Shown in pieces: positions 18,796-27,603 of a stretch of DNA of 64,000 nt (position 1 is the first letter of the stretch; each line of letters opens with the position of its first letter). Made by a program: the position numbers and the translations under genes. This stretch comes from Syntrophorhabdus sp. PtaB.Bin027. GTDB taxonomy: Bacteria > Desulfobacterota > Syntrophorhabdia > Syntrophorhabdales > Syntrophorhabdaceae. The DNA is taken from contig MVQO01000214.1 of NCBI GenBank assembly GCA_002067585.1, positions 1 to 64,000 of the forward strand, read 5' to 3'. Below the pieces are notes generated by a model. It was not told the DNA's origin, made no database searches, and was given only the letters and a program-made list of their open reading frames with translations.

Positions 18796-19023
18796 TTACC
18801 ATAAACCCCTCAAAGCTTTCCCTCGTTTCCTTTCACAGTAAATGCTGCTCATACAGTTTTTAACCCACCTCCACATTTTCTGTTGCCACAGGTACCCCAC
18901 CAGATGCAGCACAGGTAAGATGAGCAGATAGAATGTGTTGGTTGATATAAAAAAAACAGATAGGTGAGCTTTGCCTGCACCTTCCTGTTTTCGTCCAAAT
19001 TCGAAGAACATCAGCTCTCCCAT
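18796..19023 (-). pseudogene. Gene fragment: C-terminal part of a membrane protein
   Basis: The minus-strand reading frame contains FFISTNTFYLLILPVLHLVGYLWQQKMW, split here only by name: its second part is the same peptide as the end of the gene at 2-88 with one change. Upstream of this the frame reads GELMFFEFGRKQEGAGKAHL and then loses any obvious start; downstream it runs on past the point where the other copy stops. It is best read as a 3' remnant left by duplication or rearrangement. Confidence 0.5.
18869..18943. repeat. Inverted repeat arm 2 (partner 1-75)
   Basis: This 75-base block is the reverse complement of 1-75 with one mismatch. The two arms bracket 18.8 kb of otherwise ordinary genes. 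Confidence 0.9.
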
Positions 19024-19350
19024 TCCTGCCTATACGAGTATAAAGCATTTATACCGGTTCTCTTGCTCCCAAGGGATCCATGCCTGAAGAGTAAAAAAAG
19101 ACAGAAAACCTTCTGAAAATAAAGCTTCCATAGGCAGCCATCTTCTTTATCATAAAGGTTATTTTGAATCTGTTTATTTTCATTGCTCCAATAAATTTAT
19201 CTGCATTATTTTCTTCACTATCTTGCCGGATCGATTGTTCAGGAGATAATCGATTCTACTGCAAGGGGGGTCAGGGGATTCCTGAGGGTAAACGGAATAT
19301 TTGGGATAGGCAGTAAAGCATATTATTTTGACCCGAGGTGGGTAGCCCCT
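19024..19350. other. Non-coding or decayed stretch before aldo/keto reductase
   Basis: One plus-strand frame from about 19207 to 19350 reads smoothly (for example SIVQEIIDSTARGVRGFLRV and GIFGIGSKAYYFDP) but has no start or family I know; it may be a leftover of a deleted gene. Nothing else stands out. Confidence 0.3.
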
Positions 19351-20292
19351 TCATTGCTCCTTTGCATAGACTTTTTGCGAGAGGTGATCGAGAAGGCGCA
19401 TATCGGAATCTGTCAGGTTTACACCACCCAGAGGAATATTGTCCTGTACTTGTTGCGCTGAGCGGGCACCTACAATTACAGAGGTTACTGCCGGCTGCTG
19501 GAGTAACCAGACGAGGGCAATCACCCCTGGTTTGACTCCCCTGGATAGAGCCATCTCTTTCATAGCATCAACGAGCTGACAGACCCGTGGCCAGTACCGT
19601 GGTTTGAAGAAACGATAAAAAAAAGATCGGGCATCCCCTGAGGGGAAGCGTTTACATTCCACATACTTACCGGTAAGTATCCCGGCGCCGAGTGAACCGT
19701 ATGAAAGAAACCTAACATCGTTCTTTCTGCACCATGGTAGTACATCAGACTCAACGGTTCTCTCAAGTAAGGAGTAATGAGACTGGAGCGAAAAAAGGGA
19801 CGTGCAGCGCATTACAGCCTCAAGCTCTGCCAATGTGTAATTTGATACACCGATGTACCGTATCTTTCCCTGCTTATGAAAATGCATAAGCGCTGACATG
19901 GTTTCTTCAATGGGCGTCTGTGGGTCTGGCCAATGGCACTGGTACAGATCGATATAATCTGTTCCGAGCCGTTTCAGCGATTCGGCAAGATCACGCTCGA
20001 TATAGGATGGAGAGAGGTTTCGTTGGTACTTGTTGGTATAGATATCGAGTCCACATTTAGTTGCAAGAAATATCTTTTCCCGCTTACCCCGGATAGCCTT
20101 ACCCACAAGCTCTTCGGCGTGACCATCACCGTAAACCGGGGCAGTGTCAATGGTGTTTATCCCGTTATCAATGGCTGTTTCGATTGCCCGGAGAGCATCT
20201 GCATCGTCACATGTGCCCCAGTGGTTTCCACCCATAGCCCATGTGCCGAGTATTATGTGCGAGATGCTGCTGTGAAGGTTTTGTTCTTTCAT
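19351..20292 (-). CDS. Aldo/keto reductase
   Basis: The product of 313 residues is a TIM-barrel NAD(P)H-dependent reductase with the catalytic tetrad in place: Asp and Tyr in DTAPVYGDGHAEELVGKA, Lys in FLATKCG, His in YQCHWPDP. The C-terminal VTSVIVGARSAQQVQDNI binds the cofactor phosphate. It resembles the YajO/Tas-like general aldehyde reductases. The ATG at 20292 follows AGGACAGGGGGC; upstream in-frame ATGs lack ribosome sites. Confidence 0.9.
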   Translation of the reverse strand: MKEQNLHSSISHIILGTWAMGGNHWGTCDDADALRAIETAIDNGINTIDTAPVYGDGHAEELVGKAIRGKREKIFLATKCGLDIYTNKYQRNLSPSYIERDLAESLKRLGTDYIDLYQCHWPDPQTPIEETMSALMHFHKQGKIRYIGVSNYTLAELEAVMRCTSLFSLQSHYSLLERTVESDVLPWCRKNDVRFLSYGSLGAGILTGKYVECKRFPSGDARSFFYRFFKPRYWPRVCQLVDAMKEMALSRGVKPGVIALVWLLQQPAVTSVIVGARSAQQVQDNIPLGGVNLTDSDMRLLDHLSQKVYAKEQ

Positions 20293-20512
20293 GCCCCCTG
20301 TCCTTTTTATATGCGATAGATTGTTCATTATACTATAGAAATATATTCCGTACCTCCACAAAATGAATATCGAACATTACCGGATCATTATATTCTGGTA
20401 GGAAATCGAAAATGAAGTTGAAAAAACAGTGTTTTTGAGGCAGTATTAAATACAACTGCAAGCAACAATAATATGACATTACCTGAATCATCAACCCTAT
20501 GAAGGAGCTACA

Positions 20513-21607
20513 ATGAATAGTAGAAAAGAGTCCATCACAGCTCAAGGAGTTTATGATATTATGCACTTTGAGGCTTTGGGTCCGGAGGCGCAACATCTTG
20601 AAGAAGAAATAGGAAAGGCGAAAGAGCAAAAACAGCTTCCATTAGGCCACACGTATCTTATAACACCAAGTAATCTCCAGGAGTTTCTCAAGGAAAACCC
20701 AGGTCATCCTCTTCCAGACATAATAACAACAAAGACCCACTCAATTCTTCCACACGATTATCTTGAAGGACCAAAAAAGAGTATTATAACCCGAAGCGCT
20801 GGTTACGACCACTTTGAGCACCTTGCAGAAACGGCAAACATTGCTTCTCTCAGGGAATACTGTGTAAATGCTGTGGCGCAGACTGCGATGAAATTTCTCT
20901 ATGCGACAGCAGGTGAATTGAACCATTACACAAAAAATATCGAGACCTTCGAAAGAAAGAACTCAAACGCCTTCATGGAACTCGACAAGCACAGAATTAT
21001 CACCGTTTATGGCGTTGGTAAGATCGGTAGAAAAATTTATGAGCTTGCAGAAGCAAATGGTTTAACCGTCCAGGGGGTGGATATACGAGAGGAAGAACTG
21101 AATGATGTCTATGAGAGGTCTGTCAGGTTTGTCACAAAAGAAGAGGCTGTCATATCGAGCGATATTATGGTAAACGCAATGAACCTTACAAAAAAAAAGG
21201 AGAGCAAGTTTTTCAATGTGGGCTATTTTTCCCGGGAATATCTTTCCATGGCAAAGGACGGGATTATTTTCATAAATGTAACTCGAGGGGAGATTGCACC
21301 AGAATCGGTTTTATTGGAGTTATACCAGTCCGGGAAGATAGCAGGCCTTGGCTTAGATGTTTTCACCAACGAGGCTGAGTTGGCAAAAGTCTTGCTTGGT
21401 GATTCACTGATGGAAAAAGAATTTCTTGCGGCTAAAACCCTTGTCAACATGGCATTGGAAAGAAGAGGGAATGTATATGTTCAACCACACCAGGGATTTA
21501 ATTCTGATATTGCTGCGAAGGCTAAGGCAGTTGAAGCGATAAAACATGTTGTTGCGTGGTATAAGAACAAGGGAAAATGTTTCGATGAGCAATTACCGTA
21601 TTATTAA
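20513..21607 (+). CDS. D-isomer-specific 2-hydroxyacid dehydrogenase
   Basis: The 364-residue product has the NAD-binding motif VYGVGKIGRKIYE, the substrate Arg in FINVTRGEIAPES, the acidic partner in GLGLDVFTNE and the catalytic His in YVQPHQGFNSD. The layout is closest to D-lactate dehydrogenase-like enzymes. A spacer insertion after DVFTNE (a long helical stretch, AELAKVLLGDSLMEKEFLAA) lengthens it compared with the usual 330 residues. AAGGAGCT lies before ATG. Substrate not determinable. Confidence 0.85.
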   Translation: MNSRKESITAQGVYDIMHFEALGPEAQHLEEEIGKAKEQKQLPLGHTYLITPSNLQEFLKENPGHPLPDIITTKTHSILPHDYLEGPKKSIITRSAGYDHFEHLAETANIASLREYCVNAVAQTAMKFLYATAGELNHYTKNIETFERKNSNAFMELDKHRIITVYGVGKIGRKIYELAEANGLTVQGVDIREEELNDVYERSVRFVTKEEAVISSDIMVNAMNLTKKKESKFFNVGYFSREYLSMAKDGIIFINVTRGEIAPESVLLELYQSGKIAGLGLDVFTNEAELAKVLLGDSLMEKEFLAAKTLVNMALERRGNVYVQPHQGFNSDIAAKAKAVEAIKHVVAWYKNKGKCFDEQLPYY

Positions 21608-21881
21608 TCCTGTTTTCTATGGGAGAGCGCATCTGTGTCGGATATTCTCATCAAACACTCTCATTCGTTCCAGTAGCGCAATGCTTGGGGTTCACGTCAC
21701 TCCTTCAGCAAACAAAGCTTTACAGAGCCTCCCCTCTCGCCCGATAAGGGGGCTGATTTCAGTAGAATTGGTCATGTAAAAGACCAAACTTTCAGCGTGC
21801 TGCAAAATTTTTATATGAAACACCCGGCATTCTTGTTCTCATGAGTTAGGTGGGAGTTGTAGATAGGTTTGAGGTAAAATA

Positions 21882-22553
21882 ATGATAAAGGCCCTTATTT
21901 TTGATATTGATGGTACCTTGATTGACAGTTTTGAGGCGTACTACAAGGTTTTTAACGAAGGCATCGCTGATTACAATGTGGAAAAAGTATCCCGCCGCGA
22001 CCTGCGCGATCTCCTTGCAAAGGGTTTGAGTCTTCGTCAAATTCTGGAAAATGTATTTACCTCACCCATCGATAACGTCACATACAGCATGTGCAGGGAA
22101 AAGATCCTCACTCTTTTCAGGGTGGCTCAGTTGGAAAAGATAAAACCTTTTCCGGGGACAGAGGAATTATTCAGGTATCTTATGACGGCGGGGATCAAGA
22201 TTGGGATTGCTACAGGCAGGACATCATCAGCTGAAGATGAAACGTTACGATTCAAAAAGCTTGGCCTCTACAGATACATCAGCGCGATTGTGACATCGCA
22301 GGAGATTGAACATCGCAAACCTGCACCTGATGCGATTATAGAATGTGCAAAAAGAATGGGTATACCGATAGATAAATGCATTGTTGTTGGGGATACAGAA
22401 TCTGATATCATTGCAGCGAAGAGTGCTGGAGCCATCGCCATAGCTGTCACAACCGGGCATGAAGATGAGCAAACGCTTTTAAAGGCCAGACCGGAGATTG
22501 TCCTTAAGAGCATGGTTGAGCTTTTAAGTTACTTGAAGAAAAGGGGATTATAA
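21882..22553 (+). CDS. HAD-superfamily phosphatase (phosphoglycolate phosphatase-like)
   Basis: The 223-residue product has all four HAD motifs: nucleophile LIFDIDGTLIDS, motif II GIATGRTS, motif III Lys in EHRKPAPDA, motif IV VVGDTESDIIAA. An alpha-helical cap follows motif I, as in Gph/PGMB-type enzymes. It would hydrolyse a small phosphate ester in the cytoplasm; substrate unknown. Gene stands alone behind TGAGGT. Confidence 0.88.
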   Translation: MIKALIFDIDGTLIDSFEAYYKVFNEGIADYNVEKVSRRDLRDLLAKGLSLRQILENVFTSPIDNVTYSMCREKILTLFRVAQLEKIKPFPGTEELFRYLMTAGIKIGIATGRTSSAEDETLRFKKLGLYRYISAIVTSQEIEHRKPAPDAIIECAKRMGIPIDKCIVVGDTESDIIAAKSAGAIAIAVTTGHEDEQTLLKARPEIVLKSMVELLSYLKKRGL

Positions 22554-22860
22554 CAAAAAAAAAATTCCTAAAACAGAGCTATGATCTAACTATATATCTG
22601 GTTTTATGTTAAAGAAGCTCTAACAAACTGACAGTCTGTGTATACCTGATTGAGCCCCTACTCTCACTGCACAGATAATTGGAGTGGAACGTCTTCCCCG
22701 AGTGGCTCAGCGGATTATGTACAATGCCACAATTAAACACGTATTGTGACTTGAAACAGATCACGTATTATGGGACAATGTCAAAAAATATAGTTAATTG
22801 TTTCAAAATAATGTCGGTCTTCTTATTCTGTAATTGAAAATGCCATCGAAGGAGTTCTTG
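22554..22860. other. Intergenic region with a short repeat
   Basis: No gene is visible. ACACGTATTGTGAC (about 22737-22750) and TCACGTATTATGGGAC (about 22761-22776) are similar, and the nearby ATGTACAATGCCAC and GGGACAATGTCA look like related ends, so this could be a scar of an insertion sequence. Confidence 0.3.
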
Positions 22861-23670
22861 ATGCCTTTCAAAAAAATTAATGGTTTCAATATTTATTTCG
22901 AAGTACATGGAGAAGGGGATACTATCATTTTTCTTCACCATGGTTTTGGCTGCAGCAAAATCTGGAACCAGATTTATCCTTCATTCGTGGCCGAAGGCTT
23001 CAAGATAGTCATGTATGATCGGCGTGGATTTGGTCAATCAGAGAAAGGGGATGGTTTTTACGGGTTTTACGACAGCGACCGATACAGACCTGAAAGCGTG
23101 GAGGAACTCCGGCTTATCAAAGAATGGCTGGGGATAAACTCCTGTTATCTTATTGGACAGTGTGAGGGAGGGGTGATCGGGGTCGATTATGCCGTCAAGT
23201 ACCCTGAGGAAGTCAAGGCACTTACCATAGCGAGCACTCAGTGTTACAGTGAGGTACCTATGACAGAGCTTAATGTGAAAACACTAGTGAATACCTTTGC
23301 CGAGCTCAGTCCCGAACTACAGGCCAAGATGGTCGAATGGCACGGGGAGCCAGCTGAAAAAATGTATAACCAGTTCGCAAAACAGGGAGGAGCTTATGGA
23401 AAAGACTACTTTGATCTGAGGCCCATCCTACACATGGTTTTGTGCCCCACACTTGTACTATACCCGGACAGGAGTTCAATTTTTGATGTTGAACAGTCCA
23501 TTGCATTCTACCGTCACTTGACTAAGGGCGAACTTGCTGTTTTCCCAAGATGCGGTCACAACACGTATGAACAGCGTACCGAGGACTACATAAATACAAT
23601 CCTTGCATTCCTGAAGCGAATTCGAGATGGCCTAGGGGCAGTGAAGCCGGCTGTGTCTTGTCTAGCATAA
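22861..23670 (+). CDS. Alpha/beta hydrolase with a cysteine nucleophile
   Basis: The product of 269 residues has the alpha/beta-hydrolase fold: oxyanion region FLHHGFG, then YDRRGFGQS, nucleophile elbow LIGQCEGGVIG, acid in LVLYPDRSSIF and His in RCGHNTYEQ. The elbow carries Cys where Ser is usual, as in dienelactone hydrolases. The start at 22861 is preferred because AAGGAGT lies at 22849-22855. Substrate unknown; lactone, thioester or enol-lactone hydrolysis is possible. Confidence 0.83.
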   Translation: MPFKKINGFNIYFEVHGEGDTIIFLHHGFGCSKIWNQIYPSFVAEGFKIVMYDRRGFGQSEKGDGFYGFYDSDRYRPESVEELRLIKEWLGINSCYLIGQCEGGVIGVDYAVKYPEEVKALTIASTQCYSEVPMTELNVKTLVNTFAELSPELQAKMVEWHGEPAEKMYNQFAKQGGAYGKDYFDLRPILHMVLCPTLVLYPDRSSIFDVEQSIAFYRHLTKGELAVFPRCGHNTYEQRTEDYINTILAFLKRIRDGLGAVKPAVSCLA

Positions 23671-23676
23671 AACAAG

Positions 23677-23713
23677 AAGAACCTGGAGTATTTGGTTTTT
23701 CCTCCAGGTTCTT
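23677..23713 (+). terminator. Rho-independent terminator after alpha/beta hydrolase
   Basis: AAGAACCTGGAG (23677-23688) pairs perfectly with CTCCAGGTTCTT (23702-23713). T-rich sequence follows on the plus strand and A-rich sequence on the left, so it can serve both converging genes. Confidence 0.85.
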
Positions 23714-23723
23714 TCTTATAATC

Positions 23724-24410
23724 TCACTGCTTAGGCGGGCGTTGACCTTTAGGTATTTTCTTCATCATCTCTTCAATATTCCCCATACCGCCAAAGCCCA
23801 TAACCTCCTGGACGCTGTTGACCTTCTTGTATCCCGGTGGTACTTCAAACATCGATGCAGTGGCAGCGCCTAACTTAACATCCTTATACTTCATGATCAT
23901 CTTTCCGCCTGATCCGGGATATTTAGGATTGGCTGGTACAGTAACTTCCATTTGGATGGGGAATTCCTTCAGGTCCTGAGCTTCCCAGATTATGGCTTTA
24001 TGCTTTTCATTAGGCTTACTCTTTCTATAATAAACAGTGTCATACTTAACACATGGATGACCATCGATTGTTTCGTTCCCCACTTTCTTTTTTTCGAAAA
24101 CCACATCAGGATCGTACATGTTAGTCATCTGATCCTGCTCCTGAGTGACTTGTTCGCTATATATCTTTGCATTGGTATTCATCATGATCGTTTTTTTTGC
24201 ATCAGCAATGACGATGGTTACAACACCTTTTATAGCAGGGTTCTCCACACGGCTTTTATTTCCCATCTTTGCCATGGGCATCTCCATTCCCTGAGAAACT
24301 ATTGTAGCAGTGAAATTATCTGGTGGGGCGGCGAAAGCCAGGATGCCACTCAAAACAAAACCTACAATACAAGAAACAATGATGGAATACTTCACTTTAA
24401 AAAATCTCAT
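23724..24410 (-). CDS. DUF4412-like secreted protein
   Basis: The 228-residue product has a signal peptide ending near LAFAAPP. The mature part is beta-rich with KSRVENPAIKGVVTIVIADAKK, YDPDVVFEKKKVGNETIDGHPC and FEVPPGYKKV, a pattern known from DUF4412/LolA-like periplasmic proteins that resemble lipoprotein carriers. Function is not known. Gene is preceded by GAGGTCGTA and faces the terminator at 23677. Confidence 0.75.
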   Translation of the reverse strand: MRFFKVKYSIIVSCIVGFVLSGILAFAAPPDNFTATIVSQGMEMPMAKMGNKSRVENPAIKGVVTIVIADAKKTIMMNTNAKIYSEQVTQEQDQMTNMYDPDVVFEKKKVGNETIDGHPCVKYDTVYYRKSKPNEKHKAIIWEAQDLKEFPIQMEVTVPANPKYPGSGGKMIMKYKDVKLGAATASMFEVPPGYKKVNSVQEVMGFGGMGNIEEMMKKIPKGQRPPKQ

Positions 24411-24641
24411 TACGACCTCCTTAACTTTTTATTGCTTAATTTTCCTGCCATCACTTAAAATTGTCAAGGGGTTTTATATTGCCCGACCATGTAATTCAGG
24501 GCAATAAGGGTGATTCGCCTCACTGCGGTGAAAGGGGTGCAGATGGTAGAGTGTTTGAATATTCGTATAGAACTGGTTCGCAAAAGATTATGACAGGTAA
24601 TCCTTGTTGAAAATTGTGTTTTATAAAAAGGAGACAAAGGA

Positions 24642-26624
24642 ATGATACGCGCTGCTTTGGGTTTAATTTTTTTTATAACCTTATTGATCATGCAAGTATG
24701 GGGTTCTGGAATGGTTGATGCTTCAGTAAGCGCACCGGTTCTCAAGTGGCAACATGGGGGGTGCTTTTCCTCCTGGTGCGAAACCGGATGGTACTCATCA
24801 CCTGCCGTCGCTGACCTTGACGGGGATGGAAGGATGGAAGTCATAGCATCAGCATATTCAATTGTTGTTCTTAATGGTGAAACAGGAGCCCTAAAGTGGC
24901 GCGTCAAGTCCGGTCACGATAGAAATGAACCAAACGCAGAAAACGTGGGGCGTACATGGCCCGGAATTATTGTCGCAGATATTGATCATGATGGTGAACT
25001 GGAAATTGTAACTGCCCACGGAGGCGGGTGGGTATCGGTCCTGAGCAGGGATGGATATTTCAAGTCTCGCGGATGGCCGTGGAAAAACCCAGGAGGGCAG
25101 GAGTTTCGGAGTCTGTCAGTGGGAGACCTCGATGGCAATGGTTTTTTGGAGATAATCGTGGGTCGTGCTGCGGGAAGCAAAACAAACACATGGGTACTTG
25201 AGCACACGGGGGAAATACGCCAGGGTTGGCCGAGACTGAAGGCTGGTGACGAAAGCTCTGCCTGGGGTATATACAACGCAAACATCGGCCTCGGTGATCT
25301 TGACGGGGATGGGCTGCCGGAAATTGTTATACCCTCTGACACAATTACGGTGAGCGCATACAAGTCTGACGGCACGCAGCTTTCCACCAACCCCATGTAT
25401 CATGGCAATCCTGGTCACGATATGGATGCCTGGGGAGAAGTTCCAGCCTATGTGGACCTCGAGTATGAAGCTCGTGGCTGGGGGCCATGTTACGATGGGT
25501 TTACAGCACGTGCCAACTTTGCCCAGGGGCCGGCAAATGTTGTAGACATGAATGGTGATGGCGTGAAAGAGGTCGTTGTTGTGGGTTACGTTCACAACTG
25601 CAATACCGATCCCTATACAAACCTGTACAACACCCCTTTCATCTTCAACGCTGACCGAAGCCGGTTCAACAAAGACGGGTTCAACTGGACCACTATACCT
25701 ATCAATACAGGGGCGCCCCTGAGCGATGATTACAATGTGATCGAGAGCGTGCAACCAAACCCGGTGACAGTCGATCTGGATGGGGATGGCCGGGCAGAGA
25801 TTCTCTATCCATCATCAGATGGAAGAATGCACTGCTTTTGGCTTGATAAGACAGAGCGAGGTAACTGGCCGTATTCAGTTTACAATCTGGTGGAGGGATT
25901 CTACCGTTTTGCATCTGAGCCGGTTGTGGCTGACCTCGATAACGATGGACATGCAGAGGTAATATTCGCATCATGGGCCCAGAAAGGCAGCAATGCCACT
26001 GGTAAATTGCATATTCTTGATTATATGGGTTATGTTCTCCACGAGGTTGATCTGCCGTATGCTTTCGGAGGGGTAGACTGGAATGGGGCCCTGGCTGCTC
26101 CAACTCTTGCAGATATTGATGGAGATGGCGAGTTGGAGGTGGTTTTGAACACCGTCCATTCGGGTTTTGTAGCCTATGATCTTCCAGGAACAGCCAGCGC
26201 CCGTGTACTATGGGGGACAGGTAGAGGATCACATCTAAGGGAAGGGAGCAACGGTGAGGTGCCCCCTGTGTTGCTGGGACCTGACCTCGTTGGTGAATGG
26301 AATCAGATCACCCTTACTGGCCCAAATAAAAAAGGCCTATATAAAGTAAAGGGCTCGGTTACTGTGAGCAACCGGGGGAATATGCCTTCCGACGCATGCC
26401 TTATGGGTGTTTATCATACCGATGCTCTCCACATGATGTTGAAGAAGCCACTCAAGGTTAAAAAGCTAAAACCAGGTTTTAACATAATAAAAAAGTTTGT
26501 TACACGGGGTATCGCGCTGAATGCTGGTGATAACCTTTTTACAGTATCTGTTGACCTGGAGAACAGAGTGGCAGAGACAAATGAAGAAAACAATAAGGCC
26601 TCCCGTATCGTGACGATTCCATAA
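24642..26624 (+). CDS. Secreted FG-GAP/VCBS beta-propeller protein with CARDB domain
   Basis: The 660-residue product has a signal peptide (about 1-27), then repeated FG-GAP/VCBS blades with calcium-type DLDGDG loops (ADLDGDGRMEV, ADIDHDGELEI, GDLDGNGFLEI, GDLDGDGLPEI, VDMNGDGVKEV, VDLDGDGRAEI, ADLDNDGHAEV, ADIDGDGELEV), and a C-terminal CARDB-type adhesion domain (VTVSNRGNMPSDA to the end). It should be exported and bind calcium; a surface adhesion or sensing role is inferred. Cysteines in the N-terminal GGCFSSWCETGW may form a disulfide. Confidence 0.83.
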   Translation: MIRAALGLIFFITLLIMQVWGSGMVDASVSAPVLKWQHGGCFSSWCETGWYSSPAVADLDGDGRMEVIASAYSIVVLNGETGALKWRVKSGHDRNEPNAENVGRTWPGIIVADIDHDGELEIVTAHGGGWVSVLSRDGYFKSRGWPWKNPGGQEFRSLSVGDLDGNGFLEIIVGRAAGSKTNTWVLEHTGEIRQGWPRLKAGDESSAWGIYNANIGLGDLDGDGLPEIVIPSDTITVSAYKSDGTQLSTNPMYHGNPGHDMDAWGEVPAYVDLEYEARGWGPCYDGFTARANFAQGPANVVDMNGDGVKEVVVVGYVHNCNTDPYTNLYNTPFIFNADRSRFNKDGFNWTTIPINTGAPLSDDYNVIESVQPNPVTVDLDGDGRAEILYPSSDGRMHCFWLDKTERGNWPYSVYNLVEGFYRFASEPVVADLDNDGHAEVIFASWAQKGSNATGKLHILDYMGYVLHEVDLPYAFGGVDWNGALAAPTLADIDGDGELEVVLNTVHSGFVAYDLPGTASARVLWGTGRGSHLREGSNGEVPPVLLGPDLVGEWNQITLTGPNKKGLYKVKGSVTVSNRGNMPSDACLMGVYHTDALHMMLKKPLKVKKLKPGFNIIKKFVTRGIALNAGDNLFTVSVDLENRVAETNEENNKASRIVTIP

Positions 26625-26808
26625 CCTGTTGCAATCCATTGCTAGTTTCAGTTCATCAAATATAAGCAAGCAATGGAGGCTTGGTTTCCGGCTATCCCCG
26701 CAGAAACGCATCTCTCTTTATCTCTTTTGGTTTGCCAGGAATAACGTGATATTTCTCGCTGAAATCCAATAATCAGTGTGATAACACATTTGGTGAGGTC
26801 TCAAAGCT

Positions 26809-27459
26809 ATGTGTGATCGGGAACACTTTCTGGATGTCCTTGGATTAAAACCAAGCGCGTCTCATGAAGAAATTGTGAATGCATACAGGGTATTGATGGA
26901 ATACTGGAATCCTGATCGAGTCCCGGATTTCTATAAACAGAAAGCAATGGAAGGGCGGGATAAAGTAGAGGTGGCTTACCAGGAATTGATGGGCCTCCGA
27001 AAAAAAGATCAGAAAGGAGCCCCTCCATTAACTCAAAAATTGCCTGAACAAAAAAAAGCAGACCAATCTATAACTGAAAAAGAAGGAATACTCCTCAAGA
27101 AAGACAAGGATGGAACATTAGTTTATTTAGACAAGAAATCAATTGCTTTTAATAAGGATAAAATAGAAATCAGTGTAAACATCTACCCTCCTGAGGGAAG
27201 TACACGATTCAACACTGCACATGGGTATATAAGAAGAGCAGGATATGGAAGTCTTGAATGTATTGCCGAAAAGTGGGGTATTGGCCTTTCAAATAAGGTG
27301 TTTATCCGATACGGGCAATTTTATAAAAGCACATGTGGTCGGTTTGTTGAGGCAACAGCAGATATTCGCAAGGTTTGGAAGCCCATCACACCAGGGACCC
27401 TTGAAGAAATAGCTTGGAAAGTGGTGGATGGAATCTTGAACCGAGAAAAAATGGCTTAA
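26809..27459 (+). CDS. Protein with degenerate J-domain and unknown C-terminal domain
   Basis: The 216-residue product begins like a DnaJ domain: FLDVLGLKPSASHEEIVNAYRVLMEYWNPD, but the HPD signature is NPD, so stimulation of DnaK is doubtful. Residues 65-95 are charged and low in complexity. The C-terminal half (IEISVNIYPPEGSTRFNTAH, CIAEKWGIGLSNKVFIRYGQF) is compact and unlike any family I know. Downstream lies a dead diguanylate cyclase gene. Confidence 0.6.
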   Translation: MCDREHFLDVLGLKPSASHEEIVNAYRVLMEYWNPDRVPDFYKQKAMEGRDKVEVAYQELMGLRKKDQKGAPPLTQKLPEQKKADQSITEKEGILLKKDKDGTLVYLDKKSIAFNKDKIEISVNIYPPEGSTRFNTAHGYIRRAGYGSLECIAEKWGIGLSNKVFIRYGQFYKSTCGRFVEATADIRKVWKPITPGTLEEIAWKVVDGILNREKMA

Positions 27460-27603
27460 CAGGAGACCAGCATAGAATAATAAACCCCATAGAAAACCAG
27501 TTACTTGGTTGTTTGAATACATAACCGCATCCATCAAGTATCATGAAGCGACGGAAAGATTTGCATTGTTGTGTTTGTTCAGTGAATATTTTTCTACTGT
27601 AGC

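Noticed and set aside
21608-21881. Possible RNA gene between dehydrogenase and HAD gene
   Set aside because: The GC-richer part forms only an imperfect hairpin; no known RNA motif is visible.
25116-26232. Two long minus-strand frames opposite the FG-GAP gene
   Set aside because: Mirror frames of a strongly coding gene with repeated DLDGDG loops; composition is not protein-like.
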